From the NCBI GenBank assembly GCA_026826555.1, contig JAKSZT010053883.1:32691521-32755520 (forward strand): DNA of 64,000 bases, read 5' to 3'. Positions within the stretch are counted from its first letter, which is position 1. Each line of letters opens with the position of its first letter. Below, piece by piece: positions 1 to 11,548 of the stretch. The stretch is from Tolypeutes matacus. Taxonomy: Eukaryota; Chordata; Mammalia; Cingulata; Chlamyphoridae. A program made the translations under genes and the position numbers. Below the pieces are notes generated by a model that had not been told where the DNA came from, ran no database searches, and worked only from the letters and a program-made list of their open reading frames with translations.

Positions 1-54
1 GTGGGCTTGGTAGGTTTGTCAAAAACCAATTGACTGTATAAGTGAGGGTATCTC
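1..54 (-). mobile_element. L1 ORF2 fragment
   Basis: Nearly identical to the segments at 6184-6235 and 48780-48830 inside the two full-length L1s (GTGGGCTTGGTAGGTTTGTC...). It is cut by the window edge, and homology stops near the CTCCCCC run. Confidence 0.7.
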
Positions 55-289
55 CCCCTTTTTTGAAAATATATGTCTTTCATTTATTAATTCTTTGATA
101 ATTTTCTCCCTTCGGCTTTCTCCATTTTCTCGTTCTGGTACTTCTGTTGTTTGGGGATTGGAATTCCTTGATTGATCATCTCCCCCCCCCTTATATTTTC
201 TGTCTCTCTTTTTGTTTAAATTTGTAATTGAGATCCTCAGTTTTATCTTCCAACTTTTCTTTAGAATTATTTATTTTTACCATTGTCTT

Positions 290-965
290 AATTTTCTAGG
301 GCTGCTATAACAAAGTACCACAAACTAGGTGGCTAAAAACAACAGAAATTTATAATCATACAGTTGTAGAGGTTAGAGGTCTCAAATCAACGTATCAGTA
401 GGGCCACATTCCATTTGAAGTCTCTAGGGAAGAATCTGTCCCATGCCTCTCTCCTGGCTTCAGGTGGTTGTCTGCAACCCTTAATATTCCTTGGATTGTG
501 GTAGCGTAACTCCAGTCTCTGCCTCCATCTTCACATGGCCCAACTGCTCACTTTCTCTCTGCTCTAGTGTCCAAATTTCCTCTTTACAATGACCAACAAT
601 GTCATGTTGGGCCCCCAGTTATCCAATTTGCCCTCATTTTAACTCATCACATTTTAAAAGACCCTATTTCCAGATAAGGTCACATTAATGGGACCAAGGA
701 GGACTTGAACATGTCTTTTTATTTTTTTTATTTTGTACATTTAATAATTGAAAATATAAACAATTAAAAACTAAAAAGTAAACACCGATGAATAAATATA
801 TACATTTCTCAATTAAATGTAATGGATACATATAAAATTTTTTTTTAATCAAACAATATATTACACAATATATTTGGTTCATTGTAACGCATTCATACAG
901 TATTTGTCCTTTTGTGTCTGGCTTTGAACATGTCTTTTTGAGGGAAACAATCAATTCATAACAGT
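290..965 (-). mobile_element. MLT1-type MaLR LTR, interrupted by an L1 tail
   Basis: Reads as the reverse complement of an MLT1 consensus as I know it: CTAGGGCTGCTATAACAAAGTACCACAAACT at the left, the CCAAATTTCCTCTTTA middle, and AGACCCTATTTCCAGATAAGGTCACATTA at the right. A 203-bp L1 3' end sits inside it at 721-923. The right boundary is approximate. Confidence 0.75.
721..923 (-). mobile_element. 5'-truncated L1 3' end with 16-bp target-site duplication
   Basis: T-rich tail followed by TTTTGTACATTTAATAATTG and sequence matching the 3' ends of the L1s at 4781 and 47553. Perfect duplications TTGAACATGTCTTTTT flank it at 705-720 and 924-939, inside the MLT1 LTR, so this is an independent later insertion. 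Confidence 0.88.
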
Positions 966-1254
966 TAAGATATTTTTAATTCCTAAGCATTTTTTTCTTT
1001 TTCTCTGAATGTTGCCTTTTTCATAGTACTTGGGTTTTATGGCAATATTGCCTTTTTTAAAAAATTCTTTTAACAACCAGTGGCTTTTAGTATAATCACA
1101 ATGTTGTGTATTCATCATCACAAAAATTTTTAGAATTATTTCATTACTCCAAAAAGAAAAGCTCCACACCCCTTAGCATGCCTTCTCTAGCCCTACATAG
1201 CAACTAATCAAATTTCTTCTAAACCTAATCAAAATTCATCTTTATAAATTGATT

Positions 1255-1608
1255 TATATCTACATTTTTTATAAATGGAATCATATAATATGTTACACTG
1301 TATATTTAGTTCATAGTAATGCAATCTTACAGTATTTGTCTATTTGTTCCTGGCTTGCTTCTCTTAACATAATGTCCTCCAGGTTCATGTCTATTCAAGT
1401 CTTTTGCTCATTTTTTAACTGGGTCATTTGTCTTTTTATTGTTGAGTTGTAATATCTCTTTATATATCATGGATATTAAACCCTTATCAGACATGTGATT
1501 TCCAAATATTTTTCTCCCATTGAGTTGGCTGCCTTTTTTGGCAAAGTCCTGTGAGGTAGAAAAGTGTTTAATTTTGAGGAGGTCCCATTTATCTATTTTT
1601 TGTTGCAT
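1255..1608 (-). mobile_element. L1 ORF2 C-terminal/3' fragment with internal deletion
   Basis: Matches the full-length L1s (for example CCTTATCAGACATGTGATTTCC, GGAGGTCCCATTTATCTA), but joins the region around AATGTCCTCCAGGTTCAT directly to TGTCTATTCAAGTCTTTTGC, omitting roughly 500 bp that are present between these points at 5210-5730. Confidence 0.8.
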
Positions 1609-2207
1609 ACAATATTGCCTGTTAAGGCTCTCTGAGGATATTACTTAGAGTCTTGCTGTCTTTCTCTCATTTATTTATTTGAAATTTTTTTTTTTTTTTT
1701 TTTTAAACATTTTCCCTGCTTTCAACATTGTCTCTGCTTCTTCCAAACTCCTTTTAGTTTGTTTTGGTCTCTTTTATTTTAGAGAGGCCCTCCTAAAATG
1801 TCTGATGTTTGTGGTGATCTTCATATTTTAGAGTTAGGTCCCAAAAAGCCAATTGGAAGCCTAAAGAGTTGATGGGGTAAGACTTGTTGATTGGTAGACT
1901 CTTAATGAATGACCAGGTAGGGGACTCAGACATTTTGTTAGGGAAACTTGAAATTCAGGTCTGTTTTCCTAGAGAAATTGGCCAATCTGCTTCCTTTAAG
2001 CTTGGCAGCCAGAGCTCTTAAATTGCCAATCAGGCCAGGGGAGGGATTGGGGGTGGAGGGTACGGTAGAGTGGTGGTGGTGGGGGGTGATCACAAGACCA
2101 TGATGGAGGGGCTTACTGTTCATTATATCATTATAGTGTTTTCAGTGAGGTACTACCTCACTCCTGAACTCACAGGGGCCTGAGGACTTTCAACCAATTT
2201 TGTTTTC
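1609..2207. other. Unique intronic sequence
   Basis: Contains a T(20) run near 1686 and a G/T-rich patch near 2080. No gene, RNA or recognised repeat. Confidence 0.4.
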
Positions 2208-2220
2208 AATCTCACCCTGA

Positions 2221-2407
2221 GGGAAGCGGCTGTGGCTCAATCAGTAGGGCTCCCGTTTACCATATGGGAGGCCCCGAGTTCGGTTCCTGGGGCCTCCTGG
2301 TGAAGGCAAGCCCGCCCGCACGGCGTGGTTAGCTGACCCAGCGAGCACAAGCAGCAAGGGTGGGATAAATGAATAAATAAATAAAAATCTTAAAAAAAAA
2401 AAAAAAA
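2221..2407 (+). mobile_element. DAS-type tRNA-derived SINE
   Basis: Starts GGGAAGCGGCTGTGGCTCAA, with B-box-like GAGTTCGGTTCC and an (AAATA)n A-tail. Flanked by perfect 13-bp duplications AATCTCACCCTGA at 2208-2220 and 2408-2420. Confidence 0.93.
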
Positions 2408-2420
2408 AATCTCACCCTGA

Positions 2421-2930
2421 AGTACCCCTCCTCTTTACCCCTGGTGCCTCCAATTCCTGAGCTTTTCTGGGGTTCTGCAGCATGGTTTAGCTTGTATCTT
2501 GTTGTCCGCTGTTCCCTACATGTACTTCGAAGAAAGAGAAAGCTGAAACTTATATTAGTCACCATTTGTCTATCCACTTTTCAGTTTAATAAACTTTTGT
2601 CATTTCTTTCCTTATTCTTTTCTGTGGGTTTGTGCCATTTTTATTCCTTAACTATCATTTTTCTGAGGTTACAGAAGGGAATGGAGATATATAAATGCAT
2701 ATGTTAGGTTTGCCACATGTAACCTAAAGTTGGCAGAAGTGCATCTTCCCAGCTTATTGTCTCTCTCTCTTAAATACACAAATCCTGGCCTCTAGCTTCA
2801 CTTGTACTTTCTTTTTTCCATTCCTTTGTTCATGCTACTCTTTCCTGAAATATCTATTCTTCTCATTTCAGCCTGTTGAAATCATACAGATCTTCTAGGC
2901 CAAGCTTATATGCCTCATTAATGGAAGCAT
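2421..2930. other. Unique intronic sequence
   Basis: No coding exon, RNA gene or repeat recognised; short chance ORFs only. Confidence 0.4.
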
Positions 2931-3441
2931 TTTTTTTTTTTTTTTTTTTTAAGATTCATTTATTTACTTACTTTTATCCATTTTTACCCCCCCATCCCCC
3001 ACCCTTTTGCTGTTTTTGTGTCCATTCTCTGGGCAATTCTCTGTGTCTGTTTCCTGCCCTCTTCTCATCCTTTTCCTCCTGTCTTCACCGGGATTCGATT
3101 CTAGGAGCCTCCGATGTGGGAGAGAGGTGTCCTACCACCTGTGCCACCTTAGTTCCCAGTTTCTCAGCACGTCTCGTCTTGGCTTGCCCCTGCATCACTC
3201 TCCTGTTATGTCATCATCTTGCTGCATGGCTTATTGGGGCCTGATGGCGTACCTGCACGTGGGGCCTGGGGGACTCACCCGCTTGCGGCGCCTGATGGCA
3301 CACCTGTGCATGGGGCCTGGTGGCCTGCGTGCCTTCTATATTTTTCTTTTTTAAAATTTCACTGGGAGGTCCCAGGGATTGAACCCAGGTCCCTCCATAT
3401 GGGAGACGGACACCCAACCATTTGAGCCACATCCGTCCCCC
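2931..3441 (-). mobile_element. Long composite DAS-related SINE
   Basis: T(20) tail, then two tRNA-like units on the minus strand: one with ...CCTCCGATGTGGGAGAGAGG near 3110 and one at 3358-3440 (GGGAGGTCCCAGGGATTGAACC). A GGGGCCTG-rich spacer with a repeated GCATGGGGCCTG/GCACGTGGGGCCTG motif lies between. Both tRNA-like parts share one tail, so it is a dimer-like unit. Flanking duplication not resolved. Confidence 0.7.
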
Positions 3442-3734
3442 TGCTATATCTCTTAAGGTTGACCAAAGATACCTAGAGTTATAGTCATTTCCCATACAGG
3501 ATGGTCATATAATAAATCAGGCTTGGTTTATCACCAGCATTCTAAAAACCAGACCTATGGAGAAAAACTAGGTCTGGGGACATATGCATGGTTTCTAATT
3601 AGCGAATGTTTAGCCTACTCTGATTATCACAAAATCAGGGCAGCGAGAATATTCATAGGAAGCCTTTTTTTATTTTGTTTCTCTAATTGTAAGTGACGAT
3701 TCCATTGACTGAATTCCCAAAGTTCTATCTACTG

Positions 3735-3840
3735 AATTCTTAGTCTTGTCACCCACATGACACAGCATATACTGCCTTACTCTAGAATTATTTAGATACA
3801 TACCATTTCTCTATTTAGATTGTAAGCTCTTAAAGGATAG
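3735..3840 (+). repeat. Possible L2 3'-end remnant
   Basis: TTTAGATTGTAAGCTCTTAAAGGATAG resembles the L2 motif ATTGTAAGCTCCATGAGGGCAGGG. Short and diverged. Confidence 0.4.
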
Positions 3841-3889
3841 TATAAGACTGGCTTTGTAATTTTTTAAATCTATAACAATTGACATAGTA

Positions 3890-4080
3890 CCTAGGTAATT
3901 AAATATTTCACAAAACCATAGAATTTTAGAGCCAGTAAAGAATTTATAGATCTAGAATATCAACTCATTTTATGAATGTGTAAATAGATCCAGTGTGGTT
4001 AAATGATCCTAGAGTCATTTAATAAGCCAGGGACAGAACTGGAACTATAACCTAGTTCTCTAGTTCTCTAACTGCTAAAT
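3890..4080 (-). repeat. Probable MIR remnant
   Basis: Resembles inverted MIR: TTTTATGAATGTGTAAATAG, a GGTTAAATGATCCTAGAGTCA stretch, then AAGCCAGGGACAGAACTGGAACT. Strongly diverged. Confidence 0.5.
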
Positions 4081-4763
4081 GCATTGATAAAATCTGATAT
4101 GTGCTTGATTAGGTAATCTAGTTTATCCAGGGTTAACCAGAGGGAAGTTTTGGTTTCATTCGTGTTGAAAATTTTTGAAAATATCTTTTTGGTCTTAGTA
4201 ACCAGGGTATGCCTTAGTTAATTTTCCTTCCTCCCTCCCTTCCTTCCAATCAGGATCTTGAATATTCTGCGTTTTGTCAAAAACTGAGCTAGATAATAAT
4301 TTTCTTCCAAGGCATATGAATATCAGAGTCCCGAGGATTGTAGGTGGGAAGAAATATAGGCAACTGTACAGAAACTGTCCCAATTTCAAGGAAATTTTTA
4401 GAAAAATTAGGGCTGTAGTATATTTGGAATAATTCTTTCTCTTTTTTGCCTGACAGTAGAGTACAGACCCAGGTTAGTTGGGGCCTAGTTAATTAAATGT
4501 TTATTTGACAATCCATCAGGGATTATTACTCAAAGCGTCTTTGAAGTAAATTGTGTCAATGATTCTCCTCCATTTCTCTGGCTTATCTGGCTCTTGGCAG
4601 TTATTTCCAGAATAACTGCCAAATTTCCATAGATTTGTGTCTGAGGGATTAGATGTTCCAGGATCATATTTAGGGAGAAAGTTGAACTATAAAAGTTGAA
4701 CTACAACTATTTTCTCTTTAGGATTTGTTGAATGTCAAGTATGCCAGTCACCAATCAAAAAAG
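4081..4763. other. Unique intronic sequence
   Basis: AT-rich, with a CTCCCTCCCTTCCTTCC patch near 4230. No gene or clear repeat. Confidence 0.4.
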
Positions 4764-7700
4764 CCAGATGCCATTCTTTTTTTTTTTTTTTTAAACTTTA
4801 TTTTGTACATTTAATAATTGAAAACATAAACAATTAAAAACTAAAAAGTAAACACAGATCAATAAATATATACATTTCTCAATTAAATATAATGGATACA
4901 TGTAAATTTTTTTTTGAATCAAACAATATATTACACAATATATATATATTTTTTAACTTTATTTTGTACATTTAATAATTGAAAACATAAGCAATTAAAA
5001 ACTAAAAAGTAAACATAGATGAATAAATATATACATTTCTCAATTAAATGGATACATGTAAATTTTTTTATTGTTTTGTTTTTTGTTTGTTTTTTTGTTT
5101 TTTTTTGTGTGTGAATCAAACAATGTATTACACAATATATTTGGTTCATAGTAATGCATTCATACAGTATTTGTCCTTTTGTGTCTGGCTTGCTTCACTC
5201 AACATAATGTCCTCCAGGTTCATCCATGTTGCCATATGCTTAATGACTTCATTTCTTCTTACAGCTGCATAATATTCCATCGTGTGAATAGACCACAGTT
5301 TGTTTATCCATTCATCTGTTGATGGACACCTGGGTTGTTTCCAGCCTTTGGCAATGGTGAATAATGTGGCTATGAACATCAGTGTGCAGATGTCTGTTCA
5401 TGTCACTGCTCTCAGTTCTTCTGGGTATATACCCAGTAGTGGTATTGCAGGGTCACGTGGCAAGTCTATATTCAACTTCTTTAGGAACTGCCAAACAGTC
5501 CTCCATAGTGGTTGTACCATCCTGCATTCCCACCAATAGGGAAGAAGTATTCCTATCTCTCCACATCCTCTCCAACACTTGTAGTTCTCTGTCTTTTTAA
5601 TAGTGGCCATTCTGATAGGTGTGAAATGCTATCTCATTGTAGTTTCAATTTGCATTTCCCTAATCATGAGTGATATTGAGCATTTCTTCATGTGTTTTTT
5701 TGCCATTTGTATTTCTTCTTCGGAGAAATGTCTATTCAAGTCTTTGACCTATTTTTTAATTGGGTCATTTGTCTTTTTATTGTTGAGTTGTAACATCTCT
5801 TTATATATCCTGGATATTAAACCCTTATCAGATATGTGATTTCCAAATATTTTTTCCCATTGAGTTGGCTGCCTTTTCACCCTTCTGACAAAATCCTGTG
5901 ACGTGCAAAAGTGTTTAATTTTGAGGAGGTCCCATTTATCTACTTTTTCTTTTGTTGCACGTGTTTTGGGTGTGAGGTCCAAGAAACCACCAAGGTCTTG
6001 AAGATGTTTCCCTACATTTTCTTCTAGTAGTTTTATGGTCCTGGCTTTTATTCTTGGATCTTTGATCCATTTTGAGTTGATTCTTGTATAGGGGGTGAGA
6101 TAGGGGTCCTCTTTCATTCTTTTGGTCATAGATATCCAGTTCTCCCAACACCATTTGTTGAAGAGACTGTTTTTTTCCTATCAGCGTGGGCTTGGTAGGT
6201 TTGTCAAAAACCAGTTGACTTGTATAGGTGAGGGTATATTTCTGGATTCTCAATTCTATTCCACTGATCGATATGTCTATCTTTATGCCAGTACCATGCT
6301 GTTTTGACCACAGTAGCTTTGTAATATGTTTCAAGGTCAGGCAGTGAAATTCCTCCCACATTGCTCTTCTTTTTTAGAATACTTTTGGCTATTCGGGTGA
6401 ACTTACCCTTCCAGATAAATTTGGTAATTGCCTTCTCTAATTCTGTAAAGTAAGCTGTTGGGATTTTGACGGTATTGCATTGAATCTATAAATCAGTTTG
6501 GGCAAGATTGACATCTTCACGACATTTATTCTTCCAATCCATGAACACGGAATGTCTTTCCATTTGTTTAGGTCTTTTTAAATTTCTTTTAGCATTGTTT
6601 TGTAATTTTCTGCATATTGGTCCTGTACTTCTTTGGTTAAATTAACTCCTAGGTATTTGAGTCTTTTTGTTGCTATTGAAAATGGAATTTTCCTCCTGAT
6701 TTCCTCCTCAGATTGTTCAGTACTAGTGTACAAAAACATTACTGATTTTTGCGTGTTCATCTTATATCCTGCCACTTTGCTGAACTCATTTATTAGTTCA
6801 AGTAGCTTTGTTGTGGATACTTCAGGATTTTCCAAATACAGGATCATGTCATCCGCAAACAGAGTTTTACTTCCTCTTTTCCTATTTGGACGCCTTTAAT
6901 TTTTTTGTCTTGTCTAATTGCCCTCACTAGAACTTCTAGTACAATGTTGAATAACAGTGGTAACAGTGGGCATCCTTGTCTTGTTCCTGATCTTAGGGGG
7001 AAAGCTTTCAACCTTTCTCCATTGAATATGATGTTGGCTGTGGGTTTTTCATATATGCCTTTTATCATATTGAGGAATTTTCCTTTTATTCCTATCTTTT
7101 GAAGTATTTTTATCAAAAAAGGATGTTGGATTTTGTCGAATGCCTTTTCTGCATCTATTGAGATGATCATGTGTTTTTTTCCTTCAATTTGTTAATGTGG
7201 TATATTACATTGATTGATTTTCTTATGTTGAACCAGCCTTGCATGCCAGGAATAAATCCCACTTGGTCGTGATGTATAAGTCTTTTGATATGCTGTTGGA
7301 GTCTATTTGCAAGTATTTTGTTGAGAATTTTTGCATCTATGTTCATGAGAGAGATTGGTCTGTAATTTTCTTTTCTTGTGGAATCTTTATCTGGCTTTGG
7401 TATTAGGGTGATGTTGGGTAATTTTCTCTCCTCTACAATTTTTTGGAAGAGTTTAAACAGGATTGGTGTTAATTCTTTTAGAAATGCTTGGTAGAATTCA
7501 CCTGTGAAACCATCTGGTCCTGGACTTTTCTTTGCTGGGAGATTTTTGATGATGGATTCAATCTCCTTAATTGTGATTGGTTTGTTAAGTTCTTGTATTT
7601 CTTGTTGTGTCAGTGCAGGTTGGTTATGAGTTTCTAGAAATTTGTCCATTTCATCCAGGTTGTCTAGTTTGTTGGCATATAGTTTCTCATAATATCCTCC

Positions 7701-8014
7701 TATGATTCTTTTTATTTCTGAGAGGTCATTTGTAATTTCCCCCCTTTCATTTCTGATTGTATTTATTTGCATCTTCTCTCTTTTTTCTTTGTTAGTCTAG
7801 CGAGGGATTTGTCAATTTTATTGATCTTCTCAAAGAACCAGCTTTTGGTTTTGTTGATTTTCTCTATTGCTTTTCTGTTCTCATTTTCATTTATTTCTGC
7901 TCTAATCTTTATTATTTCTTTCCTTCTTTTTGCTTTGGGATTGGTTTGCTATTCTTTTTCTAGTTTCTCAAGTTGTTCAGTAAAATCTTTGAGTTTAGCT
8001 CTTTCTTGTTTCTT

Positions 8015-8196
8015 TTTTTTTTTTTAAGATTTTATTTATTTATTCATTTATCCCCCCCTTGCTGCTTGTGCTCGCTGGGTCAGCTAACCACGCCGTGCGG
8101 GCGGGCTTGCCTTCACCAGGAGGCCCCCGGAATCGAACCTGGGGCCTCCCATATGGTAAACGGGAGCCCTACTGATTGAGCCACAGCCGCTTCCCA
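8015..8196 (-). mobile_element. DAS-type SINE inside L1 copy 1 ORF2
   Basis: Inverted DAS unit (AAGATTTTATTTATTTATTC tail, ...CCACAGCCGCTTCCC head) with 12-bp duplications TTCTTGTTTCTT at 8003-8014 and 8197-8208. Copy 2 lacks it at the matching site (near 50602). Confidence 0.93.
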
Positions 8197-9060
8197 TTCT
8201 TGTTTCTTAATATAGGCATTTAGGGCTATAAATTTCCCTCTCAAGACTGCCTTTGCTGTATCTCATAAGTTTTGATATGTTGTGTTCTCATTTTCATTTG
8301 TCTCAATATATTTACTGATTTCACTTGCAATTTCTTCTATGACCCACTGAATATTTAGGAGTGTGTTGTTCAGTCTCTACGCATTTGCAAATTTACTTTT
8401 CTCCGGTCTGTTATTGATTTCTAGTTTCATTCCATTATGATCTGAGAAGGTGCTTTGTATAATTTCAATCTTTTTATATTTATTGAGATCTGTTTTGTGA
8501 CCTAACATGTGGTCTATCCTGGAGAAAGATCCATGGGCACTTGAGAAGAATGTATAACCCGCTGAGTTAGGATGCAGTGTTCTGTATATGTCTGTTAAGG
8601 CTAACTTGTTTATCATATTGTTCAAGTTCTCTGTTTCCTTGTTGATCTTCTGTCTAGTTGTTCTATCTAATGATGTGAGAGGGGTGTTGAAGTCTCCGAC
8701 GATTATTGTAGAAATGTCTATTTCTCCCTTCAGTTTTGCCAGAGTTTGTCTCATAAATTTTGGGGCACCCTGGTTAGGTGCGTAGATATTTATGACTGTT
8801 ATATCTTCCTGGAGGATCATCCCTTTTATTAATATATAATGGTCTTCCGCATCTCTTATCACTTTTTTGTATTTGAAGTCTGTTTTGTCTGATATTAGTA
8901 TAGCTACCCCTGCTCATTTCTGTTTACTATTTGCGTGGAGTATCTTTTTCCAACCTTTTACTTTCAGCTGGTTTGTATTCCTGGGTCTGAGGTGAGTTTC
9001 TTGTAAACAGCATATGGATGGCTCAAGTTTCTTTATCCATTCTGTCAGCCTGTATCTTTT

Positions 9061-9249
9061 TTTTTTTTTTTTTTTTTAAGATTTTATTTATTTATTCATT
9101 TATCCCCCCTTGCTGCTTGTGCTCGCTGGGTCAGCCAACCACGCCCCGTGCGGGCGGGCCTGCCCTCACCAGGAGGCCCCGGGAACCGAACCCGGGGCCT
9201 CCCATATGGTAAATGGGAGCCCTACTGATTGAGCCACAGCCCCTTCCCA
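9061..9249 (-). mobile_element. DAS-type SINE inside L1 copy 1 endonuclease region
   Basis: Long T tail, inverted DAS body and perfect 14-bp duplications AGCCTGTATCTTTT at 9047-9060 and 9250-9263. Absent from copy 2 at the matching site. Confidence 0.93.
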
Positions 9250-9499
9250 AGCCTGTATCTTTTGATTGGGGAATTTAATCCATTCACATTCAATGATATT
9301 ATGAAAATGCACTATTTATTTCCTCCATTTTATTCTTTGGTTTTCATATGTGATCTTATTTTTGTCTCTCTTTTTATTCTTTTGGTTATCCTTTCTGCTT
9401 TTCTTTCTTCTGTACTCTCCTCCAAGCCTCTCTCTCCTGTCTTTTTCTTTCAGGTTCTAAGGCTTCCTTTAATATTTCCTGCAAAGGTGATTCTTTTTT

Positions 9500-10400
9500 G
9501 CAAACTCTCTCAGTTTCTGTTTGTTTGTGAATACTTTATATTCACCTTCATATTTGAAGGACAGTTTTGCTGGATAAAGAATTTTCAGCTTGCAGTTTTT
9601 CTCTTTCAGTTTCCTAACTGTATCATACCACTATCTTCTCGCCTCCATGGTTTTTGAAGAGAAATCTGCACTAAGTCATACTGGACGTCCTTTGTACGTG
9701 ATTGTTTGCTTCTCTCTTGCTGTTCTGAGTATTTTCTCTTTATCTTTTACATTTGACATTCTGAATAATATGTGTCTTGGTGCAAGTCTTTTTGGATTTA
9801 TTCTTTTTGGGGTACGGTGTGCTTCTTTGACATGTAAGTTCATTTCTTTCATGAGAGTTGGGAAATTTTCAGCTATTATTTCCTCAAATACTCTTTCTGC
9901 CCCTTTTCCTTTCTCTTCTCCCTCTGGAACTCCCATGACACGTATGTTCTTATGTTTTGTGTTGTCATTCAACTCTCTGAGCCCCTGCTCAATTTTTTCC
10001 ATTCTTTTCTCTCTCTCTGTTCTTTTCTCTTTTCATTTTAGCTGCTCTGTCTTCAGTATCACTTATTCTTTCTTCTTTCATTTCGAGTCTGCTGTTGTGT
10101 GCTTCAAATGTATTTTTGACTTCACCTATTGTGTCTTTTATTCCCATGTACTCCGTTACTTTTCTGTTCAGGATTTCGAATTCTTCTTTGCGTTCGCTCA
10201 ATGACTTCTTGATGTCATTGATATCTTTAACTATATTCTCTTTCATCTCATTAATTTGATTTTGGAAATTTGTGCTCATCGCACTGATTAATTCTCTCAA
10301 ATTCTGCATTTCTTCTGGGACTTTGCTGTATTCCTTTTCTTGGGCCATGTCTTCTATTTTCTTATATGGCTCGTAATTTTTTGCTGGTCCTTAGGCATCA
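9500..10400 (-). pseudogene. L1 ORF1 pseudogene (RNA-binding chaperone), copy 1
   Basis: The N-terminal part (9989-10348) is a heptad-rich coiled coil (NQINEMKENIVKDINDIKK). The 9676-10002 part, in another frame, carries the RRM-like IRVMGVPEGEE and the C-terminal RTPKRINPKR...ILFRMSN region. The change of frame near 9990-10002 and a stop after YKGRPV disable it. Normal ORF1p coats L1 RNA as trimers. Confidence 0.85.
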
Positions 10401-11531
10401 GGTTAGGTTGTATTTTACTGAGATGCTCTATCTCTTTCTCTTTTATGGGGTTTTAGTGGCAGGAGGCTGTGAGTTACCACAGCTCTTTGATTTTTGGCTC
10501 AACCTTGATTGTTAGGATTGTTCTGCTGGTTGCTCAAAACTGGGCACTGTAATTGGTTGTAGAGTCGTTTCCTAGGGCCTTGGGCAGGGAGGCTGTAGAG
10601 GCCAGGAATAGCCTCTTCTACTTATTAATTATCCTATGTGCACTTCCTTGGTCTGCCAGGAGATGGCGCTCATTGGCAGCTCTCAATCAATTCCTTGTCT
10701 GAGCGTATTTGTTGTGACACAGACCAGATCAATGTGATAGAGCTTCCTGTCTGGGGGCTAAGAGCCCTGTGATTCAAACTTTCTGCGACAGTTCTCCAGA
10801 CTTCTCTCGTAGCGCCCCCCTTTTCCCAGCTAGGAAATATTTCCACTCCCTTCTGAATCCTCAACAATCAGTCCCTGTTAGTTGAGGAGGAGATTAAGAG
10901 GTTTGTATATCTTTAGCCTCTTGCAGGCTCCAAGGCAAACAATGGCGCAGCCCCACCCAGCCTGGAAGGGCTCTTGGGACAGGGCAGACCAAACCTGGGA
11001 GTCAAAAGCAGGGTCAGCCCCACGATCTCTCTTCTCTTCCGTGGAGTCCTCAACAATTAGTCCAGGCTAGAAGAGAGGGAGGTTGCGAGGGTCAGATTTC
11101 TCCAGTCCTTTCTAGGCTCCCAGGTCAAACCGCCGTGTGGAAGGGTCCGTGTGGAAGGGTCCGTGGGGCTCTGCAGCCCAAATTTCAGGTCAGAACTTGA
11201 GTCAGCCTAAGGCTTTGTCCCTCTCTCTCCCCTTTCCGGGATTGGCAGATCCCTGAAGTCCCCTTTTTCTGTGGTCGCAGGCCCAGGGGCCCGAGAATTC
11301 TCGAGTGTGCGGGAGGGTGCCGGCAGCAGCAGAAGCTGCTACTTGCAACTCACAGTTCTGTTGTCACGATTTCCCTCTTTGTCCCTCTCTCCACTGGGTG
11401 GTGTGCAGCCTTCACCTGCTGTCCTAAACCCTAGAAGATCTTTTTCGGGGCTGTTTCCGCTTGTCCACTAGCTATTTTTCTGGAAAAGAGATTCCCATGT
11501 TTTACTAGTCCACCATCTTCCTGGTAGTCCT
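10401..11531 (-). promoter_or_regulatory. L1 5' UTR / internal promoter region, copy 1
   Basis: GC-richer, about 1.1 kb, ending at the L1 5' boundary. Contains a duplicated AAGGGTCCGTGTGG motif near 11140-11160. It matches 52990-54115 of copy 2 throughout. L1 5' UTRs hold an internal pol II promoter and often an antisense promoter, which would face the MACF1 direction here (inference). Confidence 0.7.
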
Positions 11532-11548
11532 CCAGATGCCATTCTTTT

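Larger units (their letters stand above)
5146..9330 (-). pseudogene. L1 ORF2 pseudogene (endonuclease-reverse transcriptase), copy 1
   Basis: Domains read right to left. Endonuclease pieces include LQETHL (near 8990), GDFNTPL and SDHNGMKLEI (in 8377-8862). The RT core is at 7167-7772 ([27 protein letters not shown]), then [15 protein letters not shown] from 7170, FADD at 6848-6859, and the C-terminal domain to 5146 ([20 protein letters not shown]). Disabled by a TGA at 8914-8916, a frameshift ending the RT segment at 7167-7169, a frameshift just upstream of FADD with stop at 6844-6846, and TAA at 6578-6580. Two SINEs also interrupt it. The same four lesions occur in copy 2. Confidence 0.9.
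4781..11531 (-). mobile_element. Full-length L1 retrotransposon (copy 1), antisense to MACF1
   Basis: About 6.75 kb including two nested SINEs (8015-8196, 9061-9249). The 3' poly(A) lies at the left (T run from 4777) and the 5' end near 11531 (CCACCATCTTCCTGG on the + strand). Perfect 17-bp duplications CCAGATGCCATTCTTTT flank it at 4764-4780 and 11532-11548. It carries a 5' UTR, ORF1 and ORF2, all disrupted. The 3' UTR is present twice (4793-4945 and from about 4957), which is unusual. Nearly identical in sequence to copy 2 at 47553-54115. Confidence 0.95.

Noticed and set aside
9590..10204. 204-codon + strand ORF and other + strand ORFs over the L1s
   Set aside because: They are antisense shadows of L1 ORF1/ORF2.
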